From Phascolarctos cinereus (lineage: Eukaryota > Chordata > Mammalia > Diprotodontia > Phascolarctidae): a stretch of 64,000 nt of DNA. The stretch covers positions 2,817,501 to 2,881,500 of the forward strand of contig NW_018344004.1 of assembly GCF_002099425.1 (NCBI RefSeq), in the 5' to 3' direction. The notes below the pieces were generated by a model. That model had not been told where the DNA came from, searched no databases, and saw nothing but the letters and a program-made list of their open reading frames with translations. Shown here piece after piece: positions 12,313-24,189 of the stretch (positions are counted from its first letter, which is position 1; every line of letters begins with the position of its first letter). The position numbers and the translations under genes were made by a program.

Positions 12313-12659
12313 CAGGTATCAAGAATTTCTGATATACATATATATATATATTTTTTTCTGGATTCCATTCTACTTATTTGTTTTTCATTGTATTAAATTG
12401 GGCAATGATATGGCATTCAAGTTTTCTACTGTACATAATGACTAGGTTCTGAGAAAGCTCTATGTTTCTGCCTATAATCCTTACTGTGGCAAGAGGCAGA
12501 GAATATACTTTTGTGTGCAGATTATAAATATTTTACTCTGTCAAATATTGTGGAAGAATATATTTAGTCATGATATTTATAGCATATACCATCTTTTATA
12601 TATTTCCTTGTTTGGTATATTTGGTTTCTTTGTTAGATTCATGCCATCAAACTAAAAGG
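12313..12659. other. AT-rich sequence with short TA run
   Basis: Contains (TA)n at 12335-12350. Otherwise nothing was recognised. Confidence 0.5.
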
Positions 12660-12885
12660 GACTTTTTTTTTTTTTGCCATTCCAGTCAAAGCAGAAAGGT
12701 GATGAAGTCAGAATGCTTAAGGCTTTTTTTCTTTTTTGGACATGACCAATACAAGAATTTCTTTTGGTTGATTATCCATATTTGTTACAAGTTTTGTTTT
12801 TCTTTGTTGTTGTTTTTTTCTAATTGGAAAGGCGGTGAGGAGAAATTTTTGTTCATTAAAAAAATAAAACTTAAAAAAAAATTCT
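12660..12885 (+). repeat. L1 3' UTR end
   Basis: Carries the marsupial L1 3' UTR text (ttggacatgaccaatacaag, ttatccatatttgttacaag), a G-rich patch, then an A-rich end with aaaaaaataaaacttaaaaa. Confidence 0.65.
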
Positions 12886-13369
12886 AGTCAAAAGTATGCC
12901 TATCTTTCCAAAATCATTTGAGACATCATCATTAGTTTTAATCATCCATTTCATTCTTAGGTGGAACTTTTGGAATTTATCTTATGCAGATGTTCAATGC
13001 CTTTGGGTTCTTCCATTTTTTTCTTCTTTAGATTTAAATAACTTCTCAGTTTCTATTCTTATTTCATCTAGTCTAGATTTAAAAATGAAGTCATTTCTTA
13101 CAATTGATCCTTAACTGATATATAGGGTATCCCAAAATTCTAAATGCAGTTTTAAGCTATTAAATAGTATTGTGTAACTTGGAATTCCAGATAGCAGTGA
13201 AAAAAAAAGCAATATAAAGTTCTTACAAAGATTTCTTTCCAATTTTGTTATAATATAGTCCTGGCATATAATAAAAGCATATCTTCAGTTTATTTCATGC
13301 TTACTTTTGATCATTTTAATAGTTAAAGCTATCTTGTGACAAAGCATTACGGTAAGGGTATTTCTTATC
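12886..13369. other. AT-rich sequence with mariner-like half element
   Basis: At 13125-13170 the text agggtatcccaaaattctaa, followed by gcagttttaagctatt, resembles one terminal half of a marsupial mariner MITE. The opposite arm is absent. The rest is unrecognised. Confidence 0.4.
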
Positions 13370-13985
13370 TGTTCTAAGTCTCTCCCTCCTCCAGTCAATC
13401 CTCCAGTCAACTATCAAATTGATCTTCCTAAAAGGCAGGTCTGTCCATGTCATCACCCATACCCCAATTCAATGAACTCCAGTGGTTCCCTGTTGCTTTC
13501 AAGATAAAATATAAAATCTTGTTTGGCTTTTAAAGCCCTTGATAACCTGATTCTTTCCTGCCTTTCCAATCTTCTTACATCTTTGCTACTTCCTGTGTGT
13601 GGTGCAGTTAAGTGACCCTGGCTCCTTGACTTCCCTCATACGTAATACTCCATCTCCTATCTGTGCATTTTTCCTGGCTGTCTCACGTGCCTGGAATTTT
13701 CTCACTCTTCATCTGCTTCTCTGGCTTCCTGCAAGTGCCAGCTAAAATCTTACCTTCTATAGTAAACCTTTCCCAGTTCCTGTTTATGCTAGTGCCTTCC
13801 CTCTATTGCTCATCTCCCATCTATCCTGTATGTAGCTTATTCGTACATAGTTGTTTACATGTTTTCTCCCCCATTACACAGTGAGCTCCTTGAAAGCAAG
13901 GGCTATGTTTTGGCCATCTTTGTATCCCCAGTGCTTAGCACAGTGCCTGGGACATAGAAGATGCTTAATTATTGCTTGTAGATTT
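13370..13985 (+). repeat. L2 LINE 3' third
   Basis: Sense L2 text in order: tgatcttcctaaaaggcagg, gaactccagtggttccctgt, tggctttctaaagccctt-like, gtgcctggaattttctcact, gagctccttgaaagcaaggg, then the terminus cacagtgcctgggacataga at 13940. Confidence 0.9.
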
Positions 13986-15124
13986 GACTTGTCTTCCAAA
14001 GTACTTGACTTTCTTCTGATAACCACTCAGCTATCTTCTATGTCAAGCTAATTATCATCATAGTTCCAAAGAGGATTAGCCTGCAACCCTATCCTATTCC
14101 ACTCTCTTCTATTTCTTAGATTCATGGGACTAATCACACCTTCCAGGGTGCTAACTCAATCAGTGACGTTGTCAGAGCCCGAATGGTCTATTTTTCGTAG
14201 CTCCCACCAAGTCTTCACAGCTACCATAGCAGTCAGGATGCACAGAGTCTCCATTATTCATCACCACAGCTGGCATTTCCTTATTTTGTTGTTGTGCTCC
14301 CCAACCCCATCACCATGGGCTGATGATGGGTTGAATTTTAGGAGAATTGTGATTAAAACCTAATGGAACTTCTGAACCATAACAGAGATTTGGGATTTCC
14401 AACTTATCAGGAAGAAAGAAAGATGCCTTTCTTCTTGTCATTCTACTTCTTTGTCATTGTACTTCTTTCCTTTTTCTCCCTTTTCCCTCTGGCTGTCTCC
14501 TATAGAGACTTGGACTGGAAAAATAAGTCACTGTGGTTTGGCTTTGGATTTCCCAAACACTATTCAGGCTGGTGCACTTACTTGATCTTTGTTGAAGTAA
14601 TTGTGGGAGGAGCTGGACTGTACTCTTTCCTCCTATTCCACCATCTTTGTCTATTCCATATTTTTCCATTCTTACTTTACTGCTGGCTCCTGAATGCCAG
14701 GTAGGTGGGTAAGGTCCCTGATCATAGCTTTGTGATAAGTTTCCTTAAGCATTTGCTCCCATAAGACACTCCAATGTCTTAGATTGGGAATTGGGGAGGA
14801 AACAGCTGCTTATGTGAAATTAAATGATATATGTAGGTGTATGTAAAGCTAGGAGCTCAGGGGCAAAAGAGCCGATTTCCTGGACTACACGCCATGCCTT
14901 GATAAGGGAAGTATGTTAGACTGAGGTAGAATATTCTGGAAATAAGTTTGTATTTGCTGTGATAGCCATGCCATTTCTGCCACCTGATAAAATCCAGTGC
15001 TTCAGAATCTAAAAGGACTCTTATTCCCATTGCTCTTGACCCCAAAGTCCACAATAACTCAGAGGTTCTTCCCAATTCCCATCTGCCCATAGTTCTTCCC
15101 AGTTCACATCTGTATTACTTAAAT
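13986..15124. other. Unclassified sequence with a hydrophobic open frame
   Basis: A 113-codon frame on the + strand at 14363-14704 is rich in Phe and Leu and carries an early hydrophobic stretch. It matches no family I know, and a donor-like gtaggt overlaps its stop. T-rich DNA readily yields such frames, so it is not called as a gene. Confidence 0.4.
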
Positions 15125-15960
15125 AATTGTGTAAAAGGTGGCTTGCAGAGGGGAGAAACTGGAAGCAGGTAGGCCAGATGAGAGGCTATTACAGTAGTAT
15201 AGTCAAGAAGAAGTAAGGGACTGAACTAAAGTGGTGACTACAGGAATAGATAAAAAGGAATGGGTGTGAGCTATGTTATGGATGTAGAGTCTGCAAGACT
15301 TGGTAATTGATTGAATGGTGTTGGGAGGCACTAAGAAAAGAGTCTAAAATGATTCTCAGGAGCTGGGAGAATGTGGCACCCTCAACAGAAGTGAGGAATT
15401 GGAACTTCGTAGAAGGGGCAACTTTCAAGGGAAAGAAAATTAGTTCTGTTTTGGACATGTCAAGTTTGAGATGTCAATGGTATATCCAGGAGGGAATGTC
15501 CAGGAAGGAGTTAATGATATGTGACTAGAGTTCAAGTGAGTTGTATCTATATATCTATCTGCATACTTGAACCTGATAAGATCACTAAAGGATAAAGTGT
15601 AGGAAGAAAAGTTGTCCAAGAAAGAGCCCTGGGAGACACCCATGCTACTGGGGCATGCAATGGATGAAGATCAAAAGCAGAACACCAAGAAGCAAGTCGT
15701 CAGAAGAAAATCAGGAGAGAGCAGGGACGTGGAAGGCAAGGAAAGAGAGAATATCCAGGGAGAGGGAGCTATGGAGAAGGGAGTGGTAAACAGTACCAAA
15801 AAAGTGCACAGAAGTCAAGGAGGAGCAATACGGAAATGGGGGAAATGGATGAGTAAACGATCGTGATGAGAGGGGAATTTCTGAGTTTGAGATCATGGAG
15901 GTGGCCTGCTTATGGGTAGAACTATAAGCACTATGGAGGTGATTCTTAGAAAGAAATGCT
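15125..15960 (-). repeat. L2 LINE internal portion, antisense
   Basis: Antisense L2 text includes gaggctattacagtagtata, gttctgttttggacatgtca and gagccctgggagacacccat. It corresponds to the reverse transcriptase end and downstream part. All reading frames are degraded. Confidence 0.85.
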
Positions 15961-16139
15961 CTCATTGTGGAATGTGTGCAGAAGGAAAATTGTGAAGAAA
16001 AAAGAGACTTTGACAATGTCCTTGTTTCCCAACCAACAATATAGAACAGCGTTAAATAGAATGACAGAAACAACATTTGAATGAGGTTGATTTTTATCCC
16101 CATTACTAGGTTTATTTCTACTCAAGTAAAGGCCCTTAG
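15961..16139. other. Short unclassified spacer
   Basis: Nothing recognised between two LINE remnants. Confidence 0.4.
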
Positions 16140-16930
16140 TCTTTCTGTACCTTCACATGTCCAGCCATAAGCTAGGAAAATCTGCTAAAGCACTAGCCAA
16201 GATGTCATCAGGACATTTGATTTTATCTGAGAGATTTGGAAGATACTTCAATTACCCAGCCATCTGCTGAAGCTCTTGCTGCCAAAAAACAGAGTAGCTA
16301 ATAACTTCTTGACTGGCCTTAATGATAATTTAATTCTTCAGTGGTTGGAGGAACCAAAAAAAAAGGGGAATTATATTCTGGATCTTATTCTTGGTAAAAT
16401 GGAAGAGCTGGTTGATTATGGTAGAAATAGCTTTGGGAACTAAGGAGGCAAGAGTGCACTGGTTCAGACCACACCTGAATATTGTGTTTGATTTTTTTTT
16501 TGCCACAATTTAGGAAGGAATGATCAGTTGGAAGAAGGCAACCTGAATGGTGGAAAGGCTTTTAAGCCCATGTCACATGAGATAGGTTAGAACTTTATGT
16601 TTAGCCTGGAGAAGAGAAGACATAAGGGGACATGAAGGCTGTCTTCAAGTATCTGAAGGGCTGCCATTTGGGAAACAGATGTGATTTGTTCTGTTTGACT
16701 GAAATGGACAGAACAAGGAATGATATGTTGAAACTTCAAACAGGAACATTTAGGTTTCAAGTCTGGAGAAACTTTTTAATTGTCAGTTATTCAGAAATGG
16801 AATGAACTGACTCAGTAAAATAGTGGTTTAAGCAAAGGCTGGATATTGACTTCTTGGGTATATTCAGTGGGTATTCTTTTTGTTATGGGTTGAACCCATG
16901 AAGTTCCTCTCAGCTTTGAGATTTTGTGGC
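16140..16930 (+). repeat. L3/CR1 LINE remnant with 3' end
   Basis: The 3' half reads as L3: gcctggagaagagaagacat, gctgtcttcaagtatctgaa, gggctgccatttgg, ending near cagctttgagattttgtggc. The 5' half (ggatcttattcttggtaaaa) corresponds to upstream ORF2. It is many-times broken. Confidence 0.75.
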
Positions 16931-17134
16931 TATTCATTTTATAAATACAAACCAAACTTTGTCTTTAATAGAGAGATACAGCAAGACCTCAACTATTTGG
17001 AACTGTCAGGAAATATCATTTTGGATGACTAAATTTTCCAGATAGCTGAAGATTGACCTATTAGGTGCTGGAACATTTTTCATGAAAAAAATCACTCTAA
17101 AACATACCATAAACTTTAAAACCTTCTCGAAAAG
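16931..17134. other. Unclassified spacer
   Basis: Nothing recognised. Confidence 0.4.
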
Positions 17135-17685
17135 TTGGTCAGTCAGTCAATAAGCATTTATTAAGTGCCTACTATGTGCACAAGCACTGTGGCATACCAA
17201 GAAAGGCAGTCTCTGCTCTCAAGGAATTCACAGTCCAATGAGGGAGATAATATGCAAATAACTATGTACAGAAAAGCTATATATAGGATAAATTGGAGAT
17301 GAAGAAACAAAGGGAAGGTTCCAGAATTAAAGGGCGTCAGGAAAAGTATCTCATAGAAGATGAGATTTTAGTTGGGATTTGAAGGAAGCCAGGAGGCAGA
17401 AATGAGGAGGAAGAGCCTTCCAGGCAAAGGGGAACAGCCAGAGAAAATGCCCAGAGCTGGGAGAGGGAGGGTTTTGTGCAAGAAACAGCAAGGATGCTGG
17501 TGTTACTGGGCCAAAGAGTATGTGGCGGTGAGTGAGGTGTAAGAAGACTGGAAAGGTAGGAGGAGCTCAGGTCATGAAGGGGTCTGAGTGCTAAACAGCG
17601 TTTGGTTTGATCCTAAAGGTATTAGGGAACCACTGGAGTTTCATGAAGGAGTGGGTGATACGGTCAGATCCGCTCTTTAGAAAAA
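17135..17685 (-). repeat. L2 LINE 3' end, antisense
   Basis: A well-preserved antisense L2 end: caataagcatttattaagtg, ctgctctcaaggaattcaca, ttccaggcaaaggggaacag, then ggaaccactggagtttcatg. Confidence 0.92.
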
Positions 17686-18349
17686 AGATCATATGGAACA
17701 TATTGTCATGTTTTCTTGATGGGGTGGGGTCATGTTATGATATGCAGGAGGTACTGTGAGAATGCAGATGTTGATGAGACGTCGGGATGCGTCCCATCAG
17801 TGACTCTGGAACACTCTTAGAAGTTTCTATTGCAGCCATTTGCCTCTTTCCCATTTTGGGATCATAGGATCATTTTTGTACTCGAGAAGGGGAGGAAATA
17901 AGCTACAATCAATAACGATTGAGGTAATTTCCTCTGTAGCCTGGCTTCATACAACAGCAAACTTCTAAGAGCTGTCTCCGGAACTCTTTTAATCTTTCCT
18001 GCTCTCTTTTTGTATTGCTCTCGATTTCTAATTAGGTTGTAAAGTCCTTTAAGTTACAGGGTGGGTATATCTTATACTTCTTTGTGCCCCCTTAGGCCCA
18101 GACACATGAGCTTGAATTTATTAGGATTTTTGTATTTGTTTGTTTGGTCAAGACCTGGGACTTCATGCAGATAAGTAACTTATTTGTAACTTACACAGAA
18201 AATTGAGTGACTTATCCGTAATGGGGGTCAGAGGCAGAGCTTGAGCCTTATGTCTTCCCGATTCCAAGACCTGGTCCTCCATCATTATGCAACACTGTCA
18301 TAAAAGTAGGTGATCAGTAAATGTTTGATTGATCCTAATGATTGACTGA
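17686..18349. other. Unclassified sequence with imperfect inverted repeat
   Basis: A perfect 13-base inverted repeat (ctcttagaagttt at 17814-17826 and its complement at 17959-17971) extends imperfectly outward. An L2/MIR-like end lies near 18300-18330. No gene was seen. Confidence 0.45.
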
Positions 18350-18560
18350 TAGTAATCACTCTAATCACTAACCACTTTAAGGTTTGCAAAGCACTTTCTT
18401 CACAACAACCCTGTGATGTATAGTGCAAATATTGTCTCCATTTTATATGTGAGGAAACTGAGGTCAGAATAATTTGTTCAAAGTCACTTCAGTCTAGTTA
18501 AGTGGCAGAACAGTAATTCAAACCCAGGGTTTCTTACTTCAAGTCTGGTGCACACTAGTT
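18350..18560 (-). repeat. MIR-type SINE, antisense
   Basis: aaggtttgcaaagcactttc, tgtgaggaaactgaggtcag and ttcaaacccagggtttctta are the antisense MIR order. Confidence 0.8.
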
Positions 18561-19489
18561 CCCTTTGACCAGATTCCTATGTTTATATTTAGGGCACCCT
18601 CTTCTTGGTATCAGGATACCTTGTAAACCAAATTAGAGATCAGGTTGCTTAATGAGTATGGAATCAGAGCCAGGGACAGTAGATAATTTTAAGAGATATT
18701 TAAGCCCTGCCCTACCATGGCTGAATATTCATCTTTCCCAAATATAATGTGTCACTCCCCCGGGACTGTGCTTGAGAAATATTGACAGGTTATCATTCTC
18801 CAACCCTACTTTTTTTTCTACCATCTCTTATTTGTACTTATCCCATAACCTTTAACTTACTTTCATAACACGTTATAATTCCCAAGTTTATAGATTAGTT
18901 TTCATTGATTACATTTTAGGCAGCCTGCTTTCTAGGAATCACGGGGAGAAGTGACCCCTTTGTGGTAGAATGTTTAATAAAAACAAAGAAGCCTGGGAAT
19001 AGTGGGACATGTACCCTGGGTTTTGGAAGAAAAGATTTCAAAGAAAGGGGAAAGGATTCCATAGTTTAAAATTCTAAAAGGGAATTGAGCGACAGTGGAT
19101 GGGAAGTTCTGAAGAATGAAACTCTAGAGACCTAAAGAGAAACAACTAGGAGGAAAAAAGAGAATTGTCCAAAGAGAACAACATAGATGCTCAGGGAACT
19201 CACTAAAGAACACAGATTGTAAAAACAATGTACAAAATGTGGAAGTAAGGTTAGCTGATGGAGGAGATACATACATACATCTATGCATATATACATATAT
19301 ATATATACACATATACATATATACACATACACACACATATATATATACACATACAATCCCACTGTTGGAACAGTCCTGCAAGAAGACTATCAGGAGGGAT
19401 CCACCTTAGAATGAGCTATGAACGAGAAAAGCTGAAGGAAACAAAAGGTGGTGGCCTTTGCTATTAGGTTCTGTTGTATCATTGTTATG
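18561..19489. other. Unclassified sequence with (CA/TA)n at 19268-19352
   Basis: A mixed TA/CA/ATAC simple repeat occupies 19268-19352 and generates spurious Tyr/Ile-rich frames on both strands. The remainder shows no recognisable element. Confidence 0.6.
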
Positions 19490-21480
19490 AAAGTGTTAAG
19501 GGGAGAAGAACAAAGAAGGCATGAGACTGATGGCCCAGGGTGTGGATGGGACAAAGATGACTGATGATAGAGAGAAGGCAAGACTGCTCAACAGTTATTT
19601 TGCTTCTGTTTTCTTTACCAAGGAGAATGATCTTTGCACTGGAAAAGACAGAACAAAAATGGCTGACAGTTGATACCCACAATAAGTAAGGAGACAACCT
19701 ACAGGTCCTTCATAAGTTCAAGGCACCAACCCAGATGAACTATATCCTCAAACTGAAAGAACTAGTAGATGTGATATTGAGCCACTATGAAAGATGATAG
19801 AGAATGGGAGAAATATAGCAGAACTACACATGGGAAAATGTCTGAATGTTCAAAAAAGAAAGATAGTGGAGGCTTCAAACTATAAGCCACTGGGTAAGCT
19901 TGATTTCTATTCCTGAAAAAAATTGTAGAATATATTATTAAAGGGATAATTAGTACACATTCAGAGGAGGAAGTGATGGTCACAAAGATCCAGCCTGGCT
20001 TCATCCTAACCTTATTTCTTTTTTTTTTTTTTGACAAGGTTATTCAACTAACAAATCAGGTGGATTTGTCTAGATTTTAGCAAGGCGAAAAAGGCAACTA
20101 GATGCCTCCTCGGCCTATAGTCAAGAAGACCTGAGTTCAAATTGAAATTTACTTTACTAGCTGTATGACCTTAGGCAAGTCACTTAACTACTGTCTAACT
20201 CTTCAGATGTAAAATGAGGATAATAATAGCACCTACCTCCTAAGGTTATTGTTAAGGATCAAATGAGATAATATTTGCAAAGCACTTACTTAATAGAGTG
20301 CCTGGCACATAGTAGGCACTTAATAAATTTTTGTTTATTTCCTTCTAAGGCAGTTGACAAAACCTCTTATGATATTCTTATGGAAAAGATGGAGATTAAT
20401 GGTTTGATAACAGTTTGGTGGAGTCCTTCAGGGATCAGTACCTGGCTCTATCATTATTAACATTTACTCTATCACTTTCTTAAGCCTAGTCATCAAAAAA
20501 AATTGAGCCCTATTCTTGGCCATGTGGCCAAGCCACTCCCACATACCTCTGGACTTGGATAAAAAAACAACAACATAAATGGTATGTTTATCAGATCTGC
20601 AAATGATGCGAAGCCAAGAGGAATAGTGAATACATTTGATGACAACATCAGGATTCCAGAAGATCTGGATGAGCTAGAACAATGGGTTAAATTTAAGCTA
20701 AATTTTAATCCAGAAAAATGTAAGGTCTTATTTGGGTTCAAAAAATCAGCTTCTTAAGTACAGGACGGAAGATGTGAGGGTCAAATAGCAGTTTGAAAGA
20801 GATGGGGGGTGGGGAGGGTAGGTTATCAGATTAAGCAACATTCTGTGAAGCAGTAGTGTGCTATGGCCAGCAAGCAAGCTAATGTGATCCTACTGGGCAG
20901 CATGAAGAGAGGAAGACACGGAACGGGCCCACTGTATTCTGTCCTGGTCAGACCACATCTGGAGTAGTGAGTTCCAATATGGGTACCTTAGTTCAGAAAG
21001 GACACCGATGAGCTGGAGAGTGTCCACAGGGGAGCACCCAGAGTGGGGAAGGGTATCAAGTCCATGCCATGTGAGGCAGAATTAAAGGAACTGGGGGGTT
21101 TGGCCTGATGAGAAGGATTAGGTGACTTGGGAGGGACTTGATTGCTATCTCTAGGGCTTTCATGTAAGAAAAATTATACTTTTTCTGTTTGGTTACCAGC
21201 AACAGAACCAAGAGCCATGAGTGGAAGTTGCAAAGAGGAAATTTTAGTTTTGATGTAAAGAAAAACTCTTTAACAATCAGAGTTAGTCAAAAGTGAAATA
21301 GTAGGCCTTGGGAAACTGGGTCTGGGGGGATGGGAGGGGTGCAATGTCACCTTCTCATGCAGTCTTTAATCAGAGATTTTTCAGGTACATCGTGGAGGAC
21401 GGGAAACCTTTTTTCAGGTCTGGGTTTGACTAGATACTACCAGGATCCCTTTCCAATCTGAAATCCTAGGGTTCTGAGGC
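19490..21480 (+). repeat. L3/CR1 LINE with reverse transcriptase remnant
   Basis: Long decayed L3. Reverse transcriptase text survives in pieces. LDFSKA-like coding ends at about 20090 and, after a SINE insertion, resumes as SKAVDKTSYDILMEKM near 20355-20400. Further on, KLNFNPEKCKVLFGF appears at 20696-20740, the usual 'NP.KC.V' motif. The 3' part at 20930-21480 contains gtcagaccacatctggagta and ends with tctgaaatcctagggttctg. It has many stops and frameshifts. Confidence 0.85.
20096..20345 (+). repeat. THER1/MIR SINE nested in L3
   Basis: Head ggcaactagatgcctcctcg, B-box gagttcaaattg, CORE-like aactcttcagatgtaaaatg, 3' end gtgcctggcacatagtaggc. It splits the L3 coding text. Confidence 0.9.
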
Positions 21481-21517
21481 ATATAGCATGACATCTTCAA
21501 TTCATCAGTAAATACTT

Positions 21518-21755
21518 TCTCCAGCTAGGTGAAACAATGGTTAGAGTGCCCAGCCTGTAGTCAGGAAAGCCTGAGTTCAAATTTGGCCTCAGACACTTAA
21601 TAGCTATGCAACTTTGGGAAAGTCTCTTAACTTCTTTTTGCCTCGGTTTCCTCAACTGTAAAATGGGGATAATAGCAGTACCTTCCTGGTAGGCTTGTTG
21701 TAAGGATCAAATGAGATAACTGGTTTAAAAAAATGTACTTAGCATAACATCTGCC
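21518..21755 (+). repeat. THER1/MIR SINE
   Basis: Head agctaggtgaaacaatggtt, gagttcaaatttggcctcag, cctcggtttcctcaactgta, aatgagataactggttt. Confidence 0.9.
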
Positions 21756-22010
21756 ATATGGTTGTTATTCAGCTGTTAAAGCCACGTTTGATTCTCCATG
21801 ATCCCATTTGGGGTTCTTAGCAAAGATACTGTAGTGGTTTGTATTTCCTTCTCCAGGTCATTAGACAGATGAGGAAACTGAGGCAAACAAGGTTAAGTGA
21901 CTTGCCTAGCATCACACAGCTAGTAAATGTCTGAGGCTGGATTTGAACTCAGGTCTTCCTGACTAGCCCTCTAGAGTTGCTCTATGCACTTACTACCTAG
22001 CTGCCACATA
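21756..22010 (-). repeat. Mar-1-type SINE, antisense, abutting THER1
   Basis: Tail ttgttattcagctgttaaag then cccatttggggttcttagca, core gatgaggaaactgaggcaaa, head end tactacctagctgcc. It directly follows a + strand THER1, forming an inverted SINE pair. Confidence 0.9.
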
Positions 22011-23107
22011 ACAGCTATTATATAAATGCTTATTCTCTTCACTTCCCCCCCACCACACACATATCTCATTGTGGGATAGGACTTCAGAAGTCATTCACCC
22101 TAATCCTGTCATTGTATCAATAAGGAAGCTAGTGCTTCTAGAAGGAACTTGGTCGGAGGTGACAGAGATCCAAGAGAATTGTGACACCACCCGTGTGTGG
22201 TGCATGAATTCATGTGAGCATCACTCACCGCAGCTGACACTTGTTGACTTTGTGCCTAGATTTGGGAGCCCATTTTGTCTGTTGGACTAAAGACCTCAGT
22301 CCATTAACTACACAGGCCATTCTAGGGTGGTAGCAAGCTTCCTTCGAGACTTGGCTCCCACTAAACTACCATTCCTCACACCACACGCACACATGCCCAT
22401 GCCCCCACAGGGCTCCTTTCACCGTCAGGCCCCTCTCCCGAGTCTCACCTCTGCACGCACATACATCATTGTATCAGCACAGCCCCATCTGTCTGAAGTA
22501 GACCAGGGTGCCGTAGGGACCGACGGTGTGATCACTAGATCTGTCGCTAAAGAGCAGCGCCATGGATCTGAGGAGACCCATAAACTAAGAATTATTCCTT
22601 AGTAATTGTTAAAGATCTGCATTAGAGCCTGAGGGCCTTCCTAACCTCCATAGAGGGGCTTTTGTGACAAGTATTTGGGTTGCTTAGAGGCTTTTTTCAC
22701 ATGCTAACAGGGCCAGGTCTGTGTTCTGGCTGGTTGATGTTACTGGAATTTTGACCTGTGAATTAGTGAGATGTTGCCATAATCAGTCTGGTTAATAATT
22801 CACTTAACCTTTCCCGGCAAACATCTTTAAATTAATAATAAATCAGAACTTGGCATGCTGTTATAAAAAGCTAGTTCTGGAATGAATAGAACAGGACTAA
22901 AGAATTTAGAAAAAGTCTTAAGCCATTTACTTAGAGAAACTGGAGTTGGAGATATGAGATAGAAATATAGACATGATCCGAAGTCGACTTTATTATCAAC
23001 TGAAATAGAATGAACTTTTGAAAAAATGTGCTGTTCTATTTCTAAAAAAACCTATAATGTTCTTTCCCTCAACTTATTCGGTATCACATACCTGTGTACA
23101 TATTGTG
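22011..23107. other. Apparently unique sequence
   Basis: A faint antisense MIR3-like fragment is seen around 22070-22150. The 22300-22600 part is GC-richer but no protein was recognised. Confidence 0.5.
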
Positions 23108-23355
23108 TTGTTGTTGTCATTGTTCAGTCATTTCAGCCACGTCCAAATCTTCGTGACCCCATCTGGAGTTTTCTTGGCAAAGACACTGGCATGGTTTACC
23201 ATTTCCTTCTCATTTTACAGATAAGCAAACTGAGGCAAACAGAGGTAAGTGACTTGCCGGGGTCACACAGCCAACAAGTGTCTGAGGTGGGATTCGAACT
23301 CGAGTCTTCCTGACTCTGGGCCCAGCCCTCTATCCACTGCCCACCTCACTGCCCT
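23108..23355 (-). repeat. Mar-1-type SINE, antisense
   Basis: ttgttgttgtcattgttcag, ccccatctggagttttcttg, then ggtcacacagccaacaagtg and ctctatccactgcccacctc. Confidence 0.93.
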
Positions 23356-23530
23356 GTATGTTTCTGTTTTCCCAGCACCCAGGATAGTCTCTTGCATGGA
23401 GTAGGTGCTTGATAAATGTTTGTTAAATTGCATTCAAGGTCACGTATAATTGACTCCACTGCCTCTTTCCAACCTCATCCTCACTTTGCCCATCTGCTAC
23501 TTAACACACATGTGGTCACATCCCCTAAAG
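23356..23530 (+). repeat. L2 3' end joined to L2-internal-like text
   Basis: gtaggtgcttgataaatgtt is an L2 terminus. It continues into gcattcaaggtcacgtataa and aacctcatcctcactttgcc, which resemble internal L2. The same junction recurs at about 26830-27000. Confidence 0.55.
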
Positions 23531-24189
23531 GTCGCCTTTGAGTGAGTTGTTCAACTAAGACAAGAAAGAGAAGTCAGTGAGGGTAAAGGTAAGGTGAGGG
23601 TGCAAAGGTGGAAGTTAATTAATGGATTGGTGTTAGAGAGACAGCCCGGGGGAACGAGCACAGGGAAGAGAGTGGTTCGGTGGATAAACACCACAGGCCT
23701 GGTGGAGTTAAGAGGTGCTTTGGCAGTCTCCTTCCTCATGGCTGGCTTGCTCCTCTTGTGGTAAGTAGGTCTTCTTTGTCAGCTATATTGATTGGGAAAA
23801 GAAAGTGGGGAGGTGGAGGAGAGGGGAGTGCACTGGTATCATAGAGGAAGGAACTGACAAAAGGCCTTAAAAGGCCGAGGGAGGCAGGTCGATTTTTAGG
23901 CATGTATTCAACAGAAACCGTCTGTGTCTCTTTTTTATGAACTGTATATACATAATTAATAGGTACTCTATCATTTTGTACCAAAATCAATTTCCCATTT
24001 ACTTGAAATCATCACACTAAATGTATTACTGGTGCCATAAGTCTCAAGAGTTATAAATCACTGAAAAAGACAAAGATAGAGAGTAGCCAGCAAGAGAACC
24101 ACTGAGAAAACACAGAAAAACTTGTCAAAGAGAACGGTTTGATAGGCTGCCGAGTAGGCTTATGAATGAGAAGAATGGTCTGCAAAACA
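23531..24189. other. Unclassified sequence
   Basis: Nothing coding or recognisable was seen. Confidence 0.5.

Noticed and set aside
19124-19467. Tyr/Ile/His-rich frames on both strands
   Set aside because: They are products of the TA/CA simple repeat.
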